The notes beneath the pieces are model-generated. The model saw nothing but the letters and a program-made list of their open reading frames with translations, did not search any database and was not told the DNA's origin. Shown one piece after another: positions 8,301 through 15,234 of a stretch of DNA of 34,923 nucleotides. Origin of the DNA: Planctomycetaceae bacterium (GTDB lineage: Bacteria; Planctomycetota; Planctomycetia; Pirellulales; Thermoguttaceae); assembly GCA_009778035.1 (NCBI GenBank), contig WRKP01000026.1, positions 1-34,923 on the forward strand. The letters run 5' to 3'. Made by a program: the position numbers and the translations under genes. The stretch's first letter is position 1. Each line of letters starts with the position of its first letter.

Positions 8301-8466
8301 TACGGCGGACGTGGTGCGTTTAACCGGCAATCCCAACATTCGCCGCCGAAGCGATGTGTGGTCGATGCATGAAGTTCCTCATATTCCGGCAACTCCAATT
8401 CGCTTGAAGGACACGCAACTCCCGCCAGTGCCGGTGTTCCCGGTGCCGGTAATTGAGACACGCTAG
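5332..8466 (+). CDS. Secretin-family outer-membrane channel (GspD/PilQ-like), multi-N1 form
   Basis: This encodes 1044 aa, longer than typical GspD (about 650-750). The N-terminal signal sequence ends ALA-QQ near residue 29; an internal LLGC near 13-16 leaves lipid modification possible. A Gln/Pro/Val-rich linker follows to about 110. Next come two weak and then about five tandem N1/NolW-type secretin repeats, recognisable by FRIFHLKHA (~373), SVFTLRNA (~448), RVFTLFNG (~543) and RVFTMKLVN (~627). Each ends in a NSLIV/NALIV strand plus helix. The C-terminal gate domain begins near 714 (VAIEVLIAEV) and includes LGRPRLVTLHN (~819), GTTLDITPRI, and GLNRIPILKHFF (~941). Secretins form the outer-membrane pore of type II secretion or type IV pili. 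No other secretion genes are nearby. GGAGGAAC precedes the ATG. Confidence 0.9.
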   Translation: MKRIGLSLCSWTLLGCVAVLPTGQYALAQQFTNPKQTQQQTQPGAIFHAPMQTSNISFSSGFVTPVGSTQSRPAPVVTPMLPAASGQAVRPVVHNGPLQNGPVQNGAVQGPVTQSHRLRLAPQNFERNLVGKLGSRFVPIRNVESPPGQSRYQLPGRNGAAIELLIDHQHATVSVAGPPQLVNATLQIVRFLDIEDIPGAALTQFVPVQQANVEPARRVAGLVNQEMHRVAQIDARAAGNAANINGAAGDEAFGRVVGNVHIDIIDALGTVVIQGSPSDVAVVQEMIRQLEELGLANEPVIELVPMQHADSLRINQLVQTLYQQVYLQRRGQITMIPLVKPNTILLIGRQESITAAKELIAKLDTPVIPNANFRIFHLKHAAATELGPQIQNSITGRPGAGQQLAPQVGIIPDARTNSLIVQANPRDMLEIESMIRQMDVPGGEITSFMSVFTLRNAMATEMQQVLSNALNSGISNVRGTMLSLNNVDAEGNLMRSSVAYNVSVVADARNNALIVTAPPETMPLIAALIEQLDRLPSAESRIRVFTLFNGDAFALTTLLNNVFASGAATQVMAARPGFEEGDSPLVGIRFQTDVRTNSIVAIGSEGDLAIAEALLIRLDSENLNNRRVFTMKLVNTPAEEIAPILNTHIANERQIALQNTQTLLPNSPLEQYERETNIIAEPISNSLIVSTSPRQFEQIRKIITELDERPMMVAIEVLIAEVSINRSRDRGVEFGLQDSILFDRAMNTVLPGASAPPFPSIIAANPITGGLTNTKNVGSQGVTSLGVGQGSGFSFSASSESVSIFVRALETQSRTQVLGRPRLVTLHNRRAQIVVGEEVPYEGMTTVGTGGTSSDVARLPIGTTLDITPRIMPDGMVSMAVFIERSSLIDMLDIGNRNAPHTRTTNATTTLNAMDGQTVVFAGLISETKRSVNNSIPGLNRIPILKHFFEMDTRTNDRSELLIVLTPRILRTQDDMNALDQQEFERMRWCTADVVRLTGNPNIRRRSDVWSMHEVPHIPATPIRLKDTQLPPVPVFPVPVIETR

Positions 8467-8505
8467 GGATTATAGAACATGTCCAATACAAACGGAAAGA
8501 AAACT

Positions 8506-9294
8506 ATGAAAAATCAACACAGCAAATCAGTCGGCGTCAGTGCCTATCGCAACGCGAGAGGGTCAGGAATCGCTTCCGTCATTCCGGCGCAAGCCGGAAT
8601 CCAGCAGGACAGGTCGCGAGTTGCTCGACTGGATTCCGGCGTGCGCCGGAATGACGGCTTTTTTGTCCGTAGCAATTTGAAATACGCTCTAACTCCCGTT
8701 TTTTTGCTCCTCGTGCTTCTGACCGGTTGCGCATCCACAATCAAAATGCCGCAGGTGGACCTTGCGTCGTTGAAACCGCCGGGGCCGGTAACGTCAGTCA
8801 TTGCCACCTGGGAACCCGCTATAAGCAACGGCGAAAATGCTCAGCGAGGTTTTGGCGGACGTGTCTACTTTCACGATCAGGATTGGCGGCCCGCCAAAAT
8901 CAAGGGCACGGTCATCGTGTATGTCTTTGAAGAAGATGGCCGCACGCCCGGCGATGCCAAGCCGAACGAAGGCATCGTTTTCGATGAAAAAACGCTCAAC
9001 AGCAAGGGCGTTTATTCAAAATCCAGTTTGGGACATTCTTATAATCTTTGGGTTCCGGTGGATGTGGCAAACCCGGAGAGTCCGATGAAGAAGGTCTCGC
9101 TGATCGTGCGTTACGTTCCCGACAAAGGCACGCCGGTGATGAGTTCGCAGACGACTTCGCACTTGCCGGGCCGGCGTGAGCAGTTCGCTCCGAATTGGGT
9201 AATCAACACAGAAACACAGCAACTTCAACATTCTGTCGTCCAGCATTCCACCGGCGAACATGTGCAGTCGCTCCAGGCGGTAACGATTCGATAG
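8506..9294 (+). CDS. Secretin-linked lipoprotein, with a dispersed repeat inserted in its 5' end
   Basis: It begins 39 bases after the secretin stop, so it is likely co-transcribed. The ATG at 8506 has GGAAAG at good spacing; an alternative ATG is at 8479. Residues about 25-50 are the translated dispersed repeat (SVIPAQAGIQ, then LDSGVRRNDG). Only after that comes a hydrophobic signal, ALTPVFLLLVLLTGC, with lipobox Cys75. The mature part of about 185 aa is beta-rich with Gly/Pro turns and matches no family I can name. A signal peptide preceded by about 55 residues is odd. An in-frame TTG at 8677 would give a compact signal (KYALTPVFLLLVLLTGC) and may be the functional start. Probable role: outer-membrane-anchored partner of the secretin (inference). 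Confidence 0.7.
   Translation: MKNQHSKSVGVSAYRNARGSGIASVIPAQAGIQQDRSRVARLDSGVRRNDGFFVRSNLKYALTPVFLLLVLLTGCASTIKMPQVDLASLKPPGPVTSVIATWEPAISNGENAQRGFGGRVYFHDQDWRPAKIKGTVIVYVFEEDGRTPGDAKPNEGIVFDEKTLNSKGVYSKSSLGHSYNLWVPVDVANPESPMKKVSLIVRYVPDKGTPVMSSQTTSHLPGRREQFAPNWVINTETQQLQHSVVQHSTGEHVQSLQAVTIR
8560..8691 (+). repeat. Dispersed composite repeat, copy inside the lipoprotein gene
   Basis: The left arm, CGTCATTCCGGCGCAAGCC to CCAG (8577-8604), and the right arm, CTGGATTCCGGCGTGCGCC to GACGG (8629-8657), are inverted to each other around a centre of about 24 bases. A T6 run follows (8659-8664). At 8674-8691 comes the reverse complement of the TAGAGCGTATTTCAAATT leader seen at the other copies, so this copy is oriented on the minus strand. 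The bases before the left arm (CAGGAATCGCT) also occur before the copy at 9957. Confidence 0.8.
8634..8664 (+). terminator. Terminator-like hairpin inside the lipoprotein coding region
   Basis: TTCCGGC (8634-8640) and GCCGGAA (8645-8651) form a 7-bp stem, followed 7 bases later by six T. It is the right arm of the dispersed repeat. If active, it would lower transcription of the lipoprotein and coaB genes downstream of the secretin. Confidence 0.45.
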
Positions 9295-9305
9295 CAAAAG
9301 AACAA

Positions 9306-9929
9306 ATGTCGAAAATCCTCATAACTTCAGGCCCTACTCGGGAATACCTGGATCCGGTTCGCTATCTGACGAACGGCTCCAGCGGGCGAATGGGTGCTGC
9401 TTTGGCCGAAGCCGTTTTACAGCAGGGTATGCTGCCCGTCATCGTCAGCGGTCCGACGGCTGTTGCCTATCCGCCCGATGCCGATGTTCATTGGATCGAA
9501 ACAACGGAGCAAATGCTTGAGCGTTCATTGCAACTATTTACGGATTGCGTCGGCGTGATTGGAGCGGCCGCACCGTGCGATTTTCGTCCAACTGCCTTTT
9601 CCAGTCAGAAAATTACCAAACCAAATGACGGCGGCATTTCGTTCCAATTTACAAACACGCCGGACATCCTTGCCGCTTTGGGAAAAATCAAACGGTCTGA
9701 CCAATGGAGTGTTGCATTCGCCTTAGAAACGGGCAGCGGTGAGGCAAAAGCACTCGAAAAGATGCGGCGGAAGCATTGCGATTTTGTGGTGCTCAATGCT
9801 CCTGAGAGTATTGGCAGGGACGAAGCATCATTTCAGATTTTTGACGCGATGGGCGAGCGGCGAATAGTTTTTGTTGGCTCCAAACGCGTACTTGCCGAAA
9901 AGTTGCTGCGGCTTGTTTGCTCGCCCTAG
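9306..9929 (+). CDS. coaB: Phosphopantothenate-cysteine ligase (CoaB domain only)
   Basis: This encodes 207 aa. It starts MSKILITSGPTREYLDPVRY with the family signature TSGPTRExLDPVRxLTNxSSGxMG. GAAAPCDFRP follows near residues 85-94, then the KITK segment, and FALET plus VLNAPE near the C-terminal side. CoaB couples 4'-phosphopantothenate to cysteine using a nucleotide triphosphate in coenzyme A synthesis. Bacteria usually fuse it to CoaC; here only the ligase half is present, so the decarboxylase should be encoded elsewhere. The ATG at 9306 is 11 bases after the lipoprotein stop, with a weak purine-rich site. The stop codon TAG is also the start of a degenerate repeat leader (TAGGGCG). Confidence 0.88.
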   Translation: MSKILITSGPTREYLDPVRYLTNGSSGRMGAALAEAVLQQGMLPVIVSGPTAVAYPPDADVHWIETTEQMLERSLQLFTDCVGVIGAAAPCDFRPTAFSSQKITKPNDGGISFQFTNTPDILAALGKIKRSDQWSVAFALETGSGEAKALEKMRRKHCDFVVLNAPESIGRDEASFQIFDAMGERRIVFVGSKRVLAEKLLRLVCSP

Positions 9930-9998
9930 GGCGTGAAATTGGGCAGGAATCGCTCCCGTCATCCCGGCGCAGGCCGGGATCCAGGCATTGCGTGCGAG
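9927..9998 (+). repeat. Dispersed composite repeat, truncated copy after coaB
   Basis: TAGGGCGTGAAATTGG (9927-9942) is a degenerate leader that includes the coaB stop codon. CAGGAATCGCT and the left arm CGTCATCCCGGCGCAGGCC to CCAG (9957-9984) follow, then CATTGCGTGCGA, which is also found in the 23515 copy. The right arm is missing. Confidence 0.7.
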
Positions 9999-10018
9999 GA
10001 AACCGATTCAACCTTCCT

Positions 10019-10993
10019 TCATTTTTCGCGTTCGACAACAAATCGGGCAAGTTCCGACAAGGCTCGCTTGGTTTCGGCATCGCCCTCAATGCCAATGAGC
10101 GATTCCATCGCTTCATCCAAAAGTGTCCAGGCAACCGCTCGGGCATCATCAATCGCACCGGATGCCTGCAATCTCGCGACGACCCAGTTGGCCGACTGCT
10201 CATTGAAATCATCCCGACGAATATGCAATAAAATCTCCCGACGCTCGTTTTCGGCCGCTTTTTGCAGATACAAAATCAAAGGCAACGTCGGTTTGCGTTG
10301 AATTAAGTCCGTCTGCAACGTTTTTCCGGCTGTATTCGCCTCGCCAACCAAATCCAGCACATCATCAATAATTTGAAATGCAAGCCCCAATTTTTGCCCG
10401 AAACACCGGAAACGTTCGATCACCTGCGGCGTTGCCGAAGCGTACAAGGCACCGAGTTCCACACTGCACGCGAGGAGCGGTGCTGTTTTTCCGGCAATGA
10501 TTTGCAGATATTCTGCCTGGGACATGTCGAATCGTCCAGCCGCCCCAATTTGCTGCAATTCTCCCTCGCATGTCCGCTTGCTGGCACCGGCCAGTGCGTG
10601 AATTCCCTCAATTTTACTCGTTTGCGTGATGAGTTCGAGTGCTTTCGTCAGGAGCAGGTCGCCAGCCAACACGCCGACCTGTACATTCCATCGGACATTA
10701 AAAGTCGCGAGGTGTCGGCGGACGGAGGCTCCATCTAAAATATCATCGTGTATGAGCGATGCGGTATGTACCAACTCGATGGCGGCAGCGGCCTGGATAT
10801 GCTGTTCGGTAACGGTTCCGATGAATTTTCCGGCCAAGAAGACCAATGCGGGCCGGAGGCGTTTTCCGCCGATTTGCAGGCTGTATCGAACGATTTCATC
10901 GACGAAAGGGTCGGAATGCGAAAGTTTTTGACGCATTAACGTTTCCATCGCATTCATTTCGCGGGCAATGATTCGGTATGCGTCTTCGGACAT
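10019..10993 (-). CDS. Trans-polyprenyl diphosphate synthase
   Basis: This encodes 324 aa, the usual length of all-trans long-chain prenyl diphosphate synthases (IspB/HepT class). The first aspartate-rich motif DDILD is at residues 83-87, in LIHDDILDGASVRR. The second, DDVLD, is at 210-214, in FQIIDDVLDLVG. GGKRLRP lies at 42-48. The enzyme condenses allylic diphosphates with isopentenyl diphosphate, probably for the quinone side chain; product length cannot be read reliably from sequence. It lies 34 bases downstream of the thioesterase gene on the same strand, so the two may be co-transcribed. No clear Shine-Dalgarno precedes the ATG at 10993. Confidence 0.88.
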   Translation of the reverse strand: MSEDAYRIIAREMNAMETLMRQKLSHSDPFVDEIVRYSLQIGGKRLRPALVFLAGKFIGTVTEQHIQAAAAIELVHTASLIHDDILDGASVRRHLATFNVRWNVQVGVLAGDLLLTKALELITQTSKIEGIHALAGASKRTCEGELQQIGAAGRFDMSQAEYLQIIAGKTAPLLACSVELGALYASATPQVIERFRCFGQKLGLAFQIIDDVLDLVGEANTAGKTLQTDLIQRKPTLPLILYLQKAAENERREILLHIRRDDFNEQSANWVVARLQASGAIDDARAVAWTLLDEAMESLIGIEGDAETKRALSELARFVVEREK

Positions 10994-11027
10994 GCAACCA
11001 ATATACCGAAAAAACAGGATTCGTCAA

Positions 11028-11429
11028 TTATTCCTCTGCTCGTATCCAGTCGGGTGCGGGACGGAGTTTGCCTTCCGCATCGACGAAAGCCAATGTGATA
11101 TGCCCCGTCGCCAACAATTCGTTTCCCCGCAAAACCTGATGTCCGTATTCGATTTTGACCCGCGTAATTCGCTTGATTGTTGTTTTGATGGTGATCAAAT
11201 CATCATACATTGCTGCTTTGTGATAGGAGCATTCCGCCTTGACGACAACGGCAAAGACGCCTTCTTCTTCCATTTTTCGATAGGTATAACCGCAATTTCG
11301 CAGATATTCGGTGCGTCCGATTTCAAAAAAGGTAAAATAGTTTCCGTGATAGACAATGCTCATCTTATCGGTTTCCTGGTATCGAATACGGACTTGCACT
11401 TCGTGTTCCGGGTAAGTGTTTTTGTGCAT
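11028..11429 (-). CDS. YbgC/FadM-type acyl-CoA thioesterase, hotdog fold
   Basis: This encodes 133 aa from the ATG at 11429 (MHKNTYPEHEVQVRIRYQET). A longer in-frame start at 11489 is possible, but the added residues do not match the family. The 4HBT signature is RYQETDKMSIVYHGNYFTFF, with the catalytic Asp at about residue 21 and a conserved HGNY. The family's typical tail strands follow (ITRVKIEYGHQVL, then GHITLAFVD). Such enzymes hydrolyse acyl-CoA or acyl-ACP thioesters and are often tied to envelope lipid metabolism. Its partner downstream is the prenyl diphosphate synthase. Substrate unknown. Confidence 0.85.
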   Translation of the reverse strand: MHKNTYPEHEVQVRIRYQETDKMSIVYHGNYFTFFEIGRTEYLRNCGYTYRKMEEEGVFAVVVKAECSYHKAAMYDDLITIKTTIKRITRVKIEYGHQVLRGNELLATGHITLAFVDAEGKLRPAPDWIRAEE

Positions 11430-11628
11430 TGGAATGAACGAAACTCGGCGGGAGTGGTTGATTCTATCGCAATTATTCGATGCTTGCAATGCGTAAGACG
11501 CGAGAGCGGTGAGGGGATAAGAGTATCGGTGTTCTGCTCCATTTCCGGTTGACCGATATAACAGGTTTCATCATTAACCGCCTTCTGCTACAATAAATCA
11601 TCTTAACTTTTCCACGCTGAAGTTTCCA

Positions 11629-12852
11629 ATGAAAGCAACAATACAGATAACTGCCGTGTTGTGTCTGTTTCTCTTTGCGTTCGCCGCTCATGCACAACAG
11701 CAACCCTCGGCAGAAGAACGGCAACGCGGTGGGTTTCCGCGAAGCGAAGTCCCAGAAATACATGAACTTGTGAATTTTATACCGACCGACCCCTTCGACA
11801 CGCCGGAAGGGCAAGCCAAACAACGGGAATGGTTGGAACAAATTGAAAAGTACATTGCCGAAACGAAAGATGCCGAAAAAAAACTGATTCTCTTCATGTT
11901 CAAGTATGACACCCTGCAAAACCTGCTCGCCCATGATGCGGCAACGAAAGAAGAATTTTTTGCTTTCGCCAAAGAAGTAAAATTTTTCTCTAACCAAATC
12001 GGCATAGATGCTAAACAGCAAAACGAGGCTTTGCACGTGATTCACATTATCGATTCTGGACTTTTCAATCATAGTTTTGGCCGCCTCATTGAAAGCGATA
12101 CAATTACCGACGAGGCATTGGAGCAGTTGTTCCTGTTGGCACAGCACATGCTCGAATCAAGCAAACCTATCTATGAAATAAGAGGAGGAGCACTTGCCAA
12201 TTTCGGTTTTGGGATGGGAAATAGACTATTCAATCGACTCACGACGGAGCAGCGGACGTTTTATATCAAGGCGTTCAACGCATTGGTCGAGGAACAGGAA
12301 AAGCACGAACAGGAATGGCTTGCTGCCGGCAAAACGATGGATTCCACCAGCATATTACCGCAATTGCAGGAACATCTTGCCTGGATACAACTTCCCGGCA
12401 ATGCCGTACAAGTGCCAGACAAAACGTTGGAACTTTTGGGCGAAAAAATAACCCTGACCAGCACAACACTGGATGGCAAGCCATTCGACCTGAATGATTT
12501 ACAGGGAAAAGTTGTTCTGCTTGAGTTTTGGGCAACGTGGTGCTTGCCCTGCCGCCATGCAATACCGGAACTGAAACAGCGGTACGACGAATTTCACTCT
12601 CGCGGTTTTGAAATCGTCGGCATCAGTATTGATAAAGGGGAGGACAGAGAAAAACTGGTCGCACTCATCGCGTCGGAGCAGTTGCCTTGGATTCAACTTC
12701 ACGATCCGAGCAGTGAATTTTTTCGTAAACTTTACGGGACGGCCATACCGTACTGCCTGCTGCTTGATCGAGAGGGAAAAGTAGTTTTGCTCCCTGCCCG
12801 CGGCGAACGGCTCAAGCGGAAATTGGAGGAAATGTTTCCGGGAGTGCCATGA
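11629..12852 (+). CDS. Exported TlpA-like thioredoxin-domain protein
   Basis: This encodes 407 aa. A signal peptide ends AHA-QQQ near residue 23. Residues about 25-260 are a helical, charged region without a recognised family. The C-terminal 140 residues are an AhpC/TlpA-type thioredoxin fold: GKVVLLEFWATWCLPCRHAI with the redox pair Cys305/Cys308, then the ISIDKG and cis-Pro TAIPYCLLLD segments. Such proteins act as thiol-disulphide reductants outside the cytoplasm, for example in cytochrome maturation. Planctomycetes carry many copies with differing N-terminal regions. A TACAAT at 11590-11595 is a possible -10. The adjacent genes suggest no specific partner. Confidence 0.85.
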   Translation: MKATIQITAVLCLFLFAFAAHAQQQPSAEERQRGGFPRSEVPEIHELVNFIPTDPFDTPEGQAKQREWLEQIEKYIAETKDAEKKLILFMFKYDTLQNLLAHDAATKEEFFAFAKEVKFFSNQIGIDAKQQNEALHVIHIIDSGLFNHSFGRLIESDTITDEALEQLFLLAQHMLESSKPIYEIRGGALANFGFGMGNRLFNRLTTEQRTFYIKAFNALVEEQEKHEQEWLAAGKTMDSTSILPQLQEHLAWIQLPGNAVQVPDKTLELLGEKITLTSTTLDGKPFDLNDLQGKVVLLEFWATWCLPCRHAIPELKQRYDEFHSRGFEIVGISIDKGEDREKLVALIASEQLPWIQLHDPSSEFFRKLYGTAIPYCLLLDREGKVVLLPARGERLKRKLEEMFPGVP

Positions 12853-12947
12853 ATCGAAGCCGTAAGCGGAAGGTTGCGGCTCTGGTTGACCTGCCAATTC
12901 CGCAAAGCGAATGAAACTTAGCCGCCGAGTCCTGCGGGGCGTTCGCC

Positions 12948-12976
12948 TTGCCAATGCTCCCTGACCGATGTACAAT
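12948..12976 (+). promoter_or_regulatory. Candidate promoter of the toxin-antitoxin-hisF operon
   Basis: TTGCCA (12948-12953) and TACAAT (12971-12976) are separated by 17 bases, about 24 bases upstream of the antitoxin ATG at 13001. No clear operator palindrome was seen. Confidence 0.5.
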
Positions 12977-13000
12977 ACGGACAAGAAGGAGTTACATAGT

Positions 13001-13348
13001 ATGACCGCATTTCAAACGCAAGCATTTGTTCCGCTGGATGGCAATCTTTCCATTACCCTGCCGGAGTCTCTGCGGGGAAAGAAAGTGAAACTGTCCGCGG
13101 AGCCGGATAGGAAAAACGAGCAGGATGATGACACATTTACGCTTTTTTGCAAAAAGCTGGATTCTGTCGACTCGTCTTCAATGAGCGAGGAAGAGTTTTT
13201 TGAAGGGCTTCGTTCCGTGCGAGGATGGCTTGCAAATAGGCCAAAAATGAGCGACGAGGAATACATTGCTTGGATGGACAAATTTAGAGGTTCGTTACAC
13301 AACGTGGATTATTCCGACCTCCGAGAAGATACAGATAGAGAAATATGA
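13001..13348 (+). CDS. Putative antitoxin partner of a VapC-type toxin
   Basis: This encodes 115 aa from the ATG at 13001, which has AAGGAG 10 bases upstream; an earlier in-frame ATG at 12968 precedes the -10 and is rejected. The N-terminal 35 residues (FVPLDGNLSITLPESLRGKK) look like a short beta-rich swapped-hairpin or DUF2281-type antitoxin domain. The middle and C-terminus are acidic and helical, as expected for a toxin-neutralising tail. The stop overlaps the toxin start by ATGA, the classic arrangement for coupled antitoxin and toxin. The antitoxin family is assigned from context and shape, not a firm motif. Confidence 0.65.
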   Translation: MTAFQTQAFVPLDGNLSITLPESLRGKKVKLSAEPDRKNEQDDDTFTLFCKKLDSVDSSSMSEEEFFEGLRSVRGWLANRPKMSDEEYIAWMDKFRGSLHNVDYSDLREDTDREI

Positions 13349-13725
13349 ATGTTATCGATTCGTCATGTTGGCTGGAATTTGCGGAGAAGTCTCCTGTCGA
13401 GAGGATTGTTGCGCCGATTATTGCCGATGCAAAAAACTTGCTTGTCCCTACCATTGTGTTGTATGAGGTATTCAAAAAGTTAACCGCAACGCGTGGCGTG
13501 GTCTATGCAAACGAATTTGTTCAAGGAATGTTAAAAGCCCGTGTTGTCCCGTTGGATGTCGAATTGAGCCTCTGTGCCGCACATATTAGTAGGGACTATA
13601 AATTACCGACTGCGGACAGTATCATTTACGCCGTGGTCAAACAGCACGATGCCGTTCTTTGGACGACCGATCAACACTTCGACGGCTTGCCGAACGTCCG
13701 CTACTTCAACAAAACGCAACAATAG
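13345..13725 (+). CDS. vapC: VapC-type PIN-domain toxin ribonuclease
   Basis: This encodes 126 aa, the normal PIN-toxin size. The four acidic metal-binding residues are all in place: Asp5 in MNVIDSSCWLEF, Glu41 in VLYEVFKK, Asp91 in LPTADSIIYA, and Asp109 in LWTTDQHF. PIN toxins cleave RNA, often initiator tRNA or rRNA, when freed from the antitoxin. It overlaps the upstream antitoxin gene by 4 bases and is followed after only 7 bases by the hisF homologue. All three are probably read from one promoter near 12976. The active site looks intact. Confidence 0.88.
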   Translation: MNVIDSSCWLEFAEKSPVERIVAPIIADAKNLLVPTIVLYEVFKKLTATRGVVYANEFVQGMLKARVVPLDVELSLCAAHISRDYKLPTADSIIYAVVKQHDAVLWTTDQHFDGLPNVRYFNKTQQ

Positions 13726-13732
13726 ACAAAAA

Positions 13733-14515
13733 ATGCTCACAAAACGACTCATCGCCTGCTTCGACATCATCGACGGCAGGGTAACAAAAGCAGTAAAATT
13801 TCAGGACAACATCGACGTCGCTCCTGCCGAAGAACTGGCGGAGGCTCTGTACAAGGCGAATGTCGATGAATTGATTTTTTACGACATAACGGCCAGCGCA
13901 CAAAAACGCTGTATCGACATCGAAACGGTCAAACGCGTTGCAAGCCGGGTTTTTATCCCTTTTACGGTCGGCGGCGGCATCAAAACCTTGAACGATATGT
14001 ACGAAGTGCTCAAGGCCGGTGCGGAAAAAGTCAGCGTCGATTCGATGGCAGTGAGGAATCCGCAAATCATTTCAGAAGGAGCGAAAGCCTTTGGTTCGCA
14101 GTGCGTTGTGCTTTCTACGCAGGTCAAACGAACGCCAAGTATGCCGAGCGGATACGAAGTTTATATTGATGGTGCAAGGCAAGCGACCGGTTTGGACGCG
14201 ATGGAATGGATCAAACGCGGTCAGGAACTCGGGGCGGGCGAAATTTGTTTGAACAGCATCGACAATGATGGGACATTATCGGGTTACGATTTGGAATTGA
14301 TGCGAATGGCGGAACGGGCGGTATCGGTTCCGCTCATAGCATCGGGCGGTGCGGGCTTGCCGGAACATTTGCAAGCGTTATTTTCCCAGACGGACGCTCA
14401 AGCGGCGATTATAAGCAGTATGCTCTATTCTCCGAGAATGGCCCGTAATTATACGGTTGCGGAACTCAAAGAGTATCTGATGCGGAGTAGTATCAACGTG
14501 CGGACGCAAGCATAA
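13733..14515 (+). CDS. hisF: HisF-like imidazole glycerol phosphate synthase cyclase subunit, Asp130 replaced by Gln
   Basis: This encodes 260 aa from the ATG at 13733, full HisF length. HisF takes ammonia from HisH and closes the imidazole ring in histidine synthesis. The (beta/alpha)8 landmarks are clear: catalytic Asp11 (ACFDIIDGRV), DITAS (51-55), FTVGGGIKT (77-85), SIDNDGT (175-181), IASGGAG, and the C-terminal ELKEYL. The usual second catalytic Asp130 (VAIDAKR in well-studied enzymes) is Gln130 here (VVLSTQVKRT). The protein may be a catalytically altered paralogue, or a lineage variant such as the HisF-like WbuZ group. It lies 7 bases after vapC, with no hisH nearby and no good Shine-Dalgarno. 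Confidence 0.82.
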   Translation: MLTKRLIACFDIIDGRVTKAVKFQDNIDVAPAEELAEALYKANVDELIFYDITASAQKRCIDIETVKRVASRVFIPFTVGGGIKTLNDMYEVLKAGAEKVSVDSMAVRNPQIISEGAKAFGSQCVVLSTQVKRTPSMPSGYEVYIDGARQATGLDAMEWIKRGQELGAGEICLNSIDNDGTLSGYDLELMRMAERAVSVPLIASGGAGLPEHLQALFSQTDAQAAIISSMLYSPRMARNYTVAELKEYLMRSSINVRTQA

Positions 14516-14571
14516 AAAAGCCGCCGAATCGGCAAAAATGGGATTTGTTTCCGTTTACGGGCAGGATGTGT

Positions 14572-15123
14572 TCAATTCGGCTTCTTTTTTTCTTTCCGTC
14601 TCCCGAGGAAGGGGCCGCCGATGGCGTCGAAGATGACGAGGATATTCATCAGGCCGGCAATCACGGTCAAGTAGGTTCCCAACTCGTAATGGGGTGTTTT
14701 CCGCCGCAATTCGCTCAAGACGGGCGCGATGCCTTGTCGGTCTTCGGGATAGAGTTTCGGCGGCGACATAAAGGTCCCGAGCGTCGGTTGTTTTCCGGCA
14801 TCAACTTGCCAGGCCTGCGTCCAGGAGGGAATGACGGCAACGCCCAGCGGAGCCTGGGCCAACCACCAAAACCGCATATCGCCAGCCCGCCAGGACCAAT
14901 AAACGTTGCGTGCGATGCCGATTTCGGGCCCGCTGGCCAAAACGCAGCCGATCGCGAAAGTCGGCATAATGCAGAGGAAAAAAATCAGTGCCTTGGGATA
15001 GCGTCGCTGATACAAATGTCCCAAACCGGGCACGAGCCAAGCGAGTATGCCTGCTAAAAAGGGATTCCGAAGGTCCACGTCGGCATTTCCAGTATTTTTC
15101 GCAGCGGCATTAGGCACAGGCAT
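14572..15123 (-). CDS. Small membrane protein, DUF6677-like
   Basis: This encodes 183 aa from the ATG at 15123 (MPVPNAAAKNTGNADVDLRN). The open frame continues upstream on this strand, but that part is antisense to the ABC ATPase gene and is rejected. The first hydrophobic region begins FLAGILAWLVPGLGHLYQ and is followed by ALIFFLCIMPTFAIGCVLA. Another hydrophobic stretch lies near the C-terminus (YLTVIAGLMNILVIF), and a basic tail ends the protein. The PGLGHLYQ loop and overall layout match an uncharacterised membrane family common in Pirellulales. Function is unknown. It is transcribed divergently from the ABC ATPase, with start codons about 110 bases apart. Confidence 0.7.
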   Translation of the reverse strand: MPVPNAAAKNTGNADVDLRNPFLAGILAWLVPGLGHLYQRRYPKALIFFLCIMPTFAIGCVLASGPEIGIARNVYWSWRAGDMRFWWLAQAPLGVAVIPSWTQAWQVDAGKQPTLGTFMSPPKLYPEDRQGIAPVLSELRRKTPHYELGTYLTVIAGLMNILVIFDAIGGPFLGRRKEKKKPN

Positions 15124-15234
15124 TTTGATGAGGCAAACTCGGACAAGGAGCGTATCGTATATTGTACACTCTATTTCGTTTAATTCCAGCAAGAGCGGGA
15201 AGCGAACGCCCTGCGTTCTTTTGCTCATGTTATA

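Noticed and set aside
12849-12914. A 21-codon open frame overlapping the TlpA-like stop by ATGA
   Set aside because: It is too short and has no recognisable feature; the overlap alone is weak evidence.
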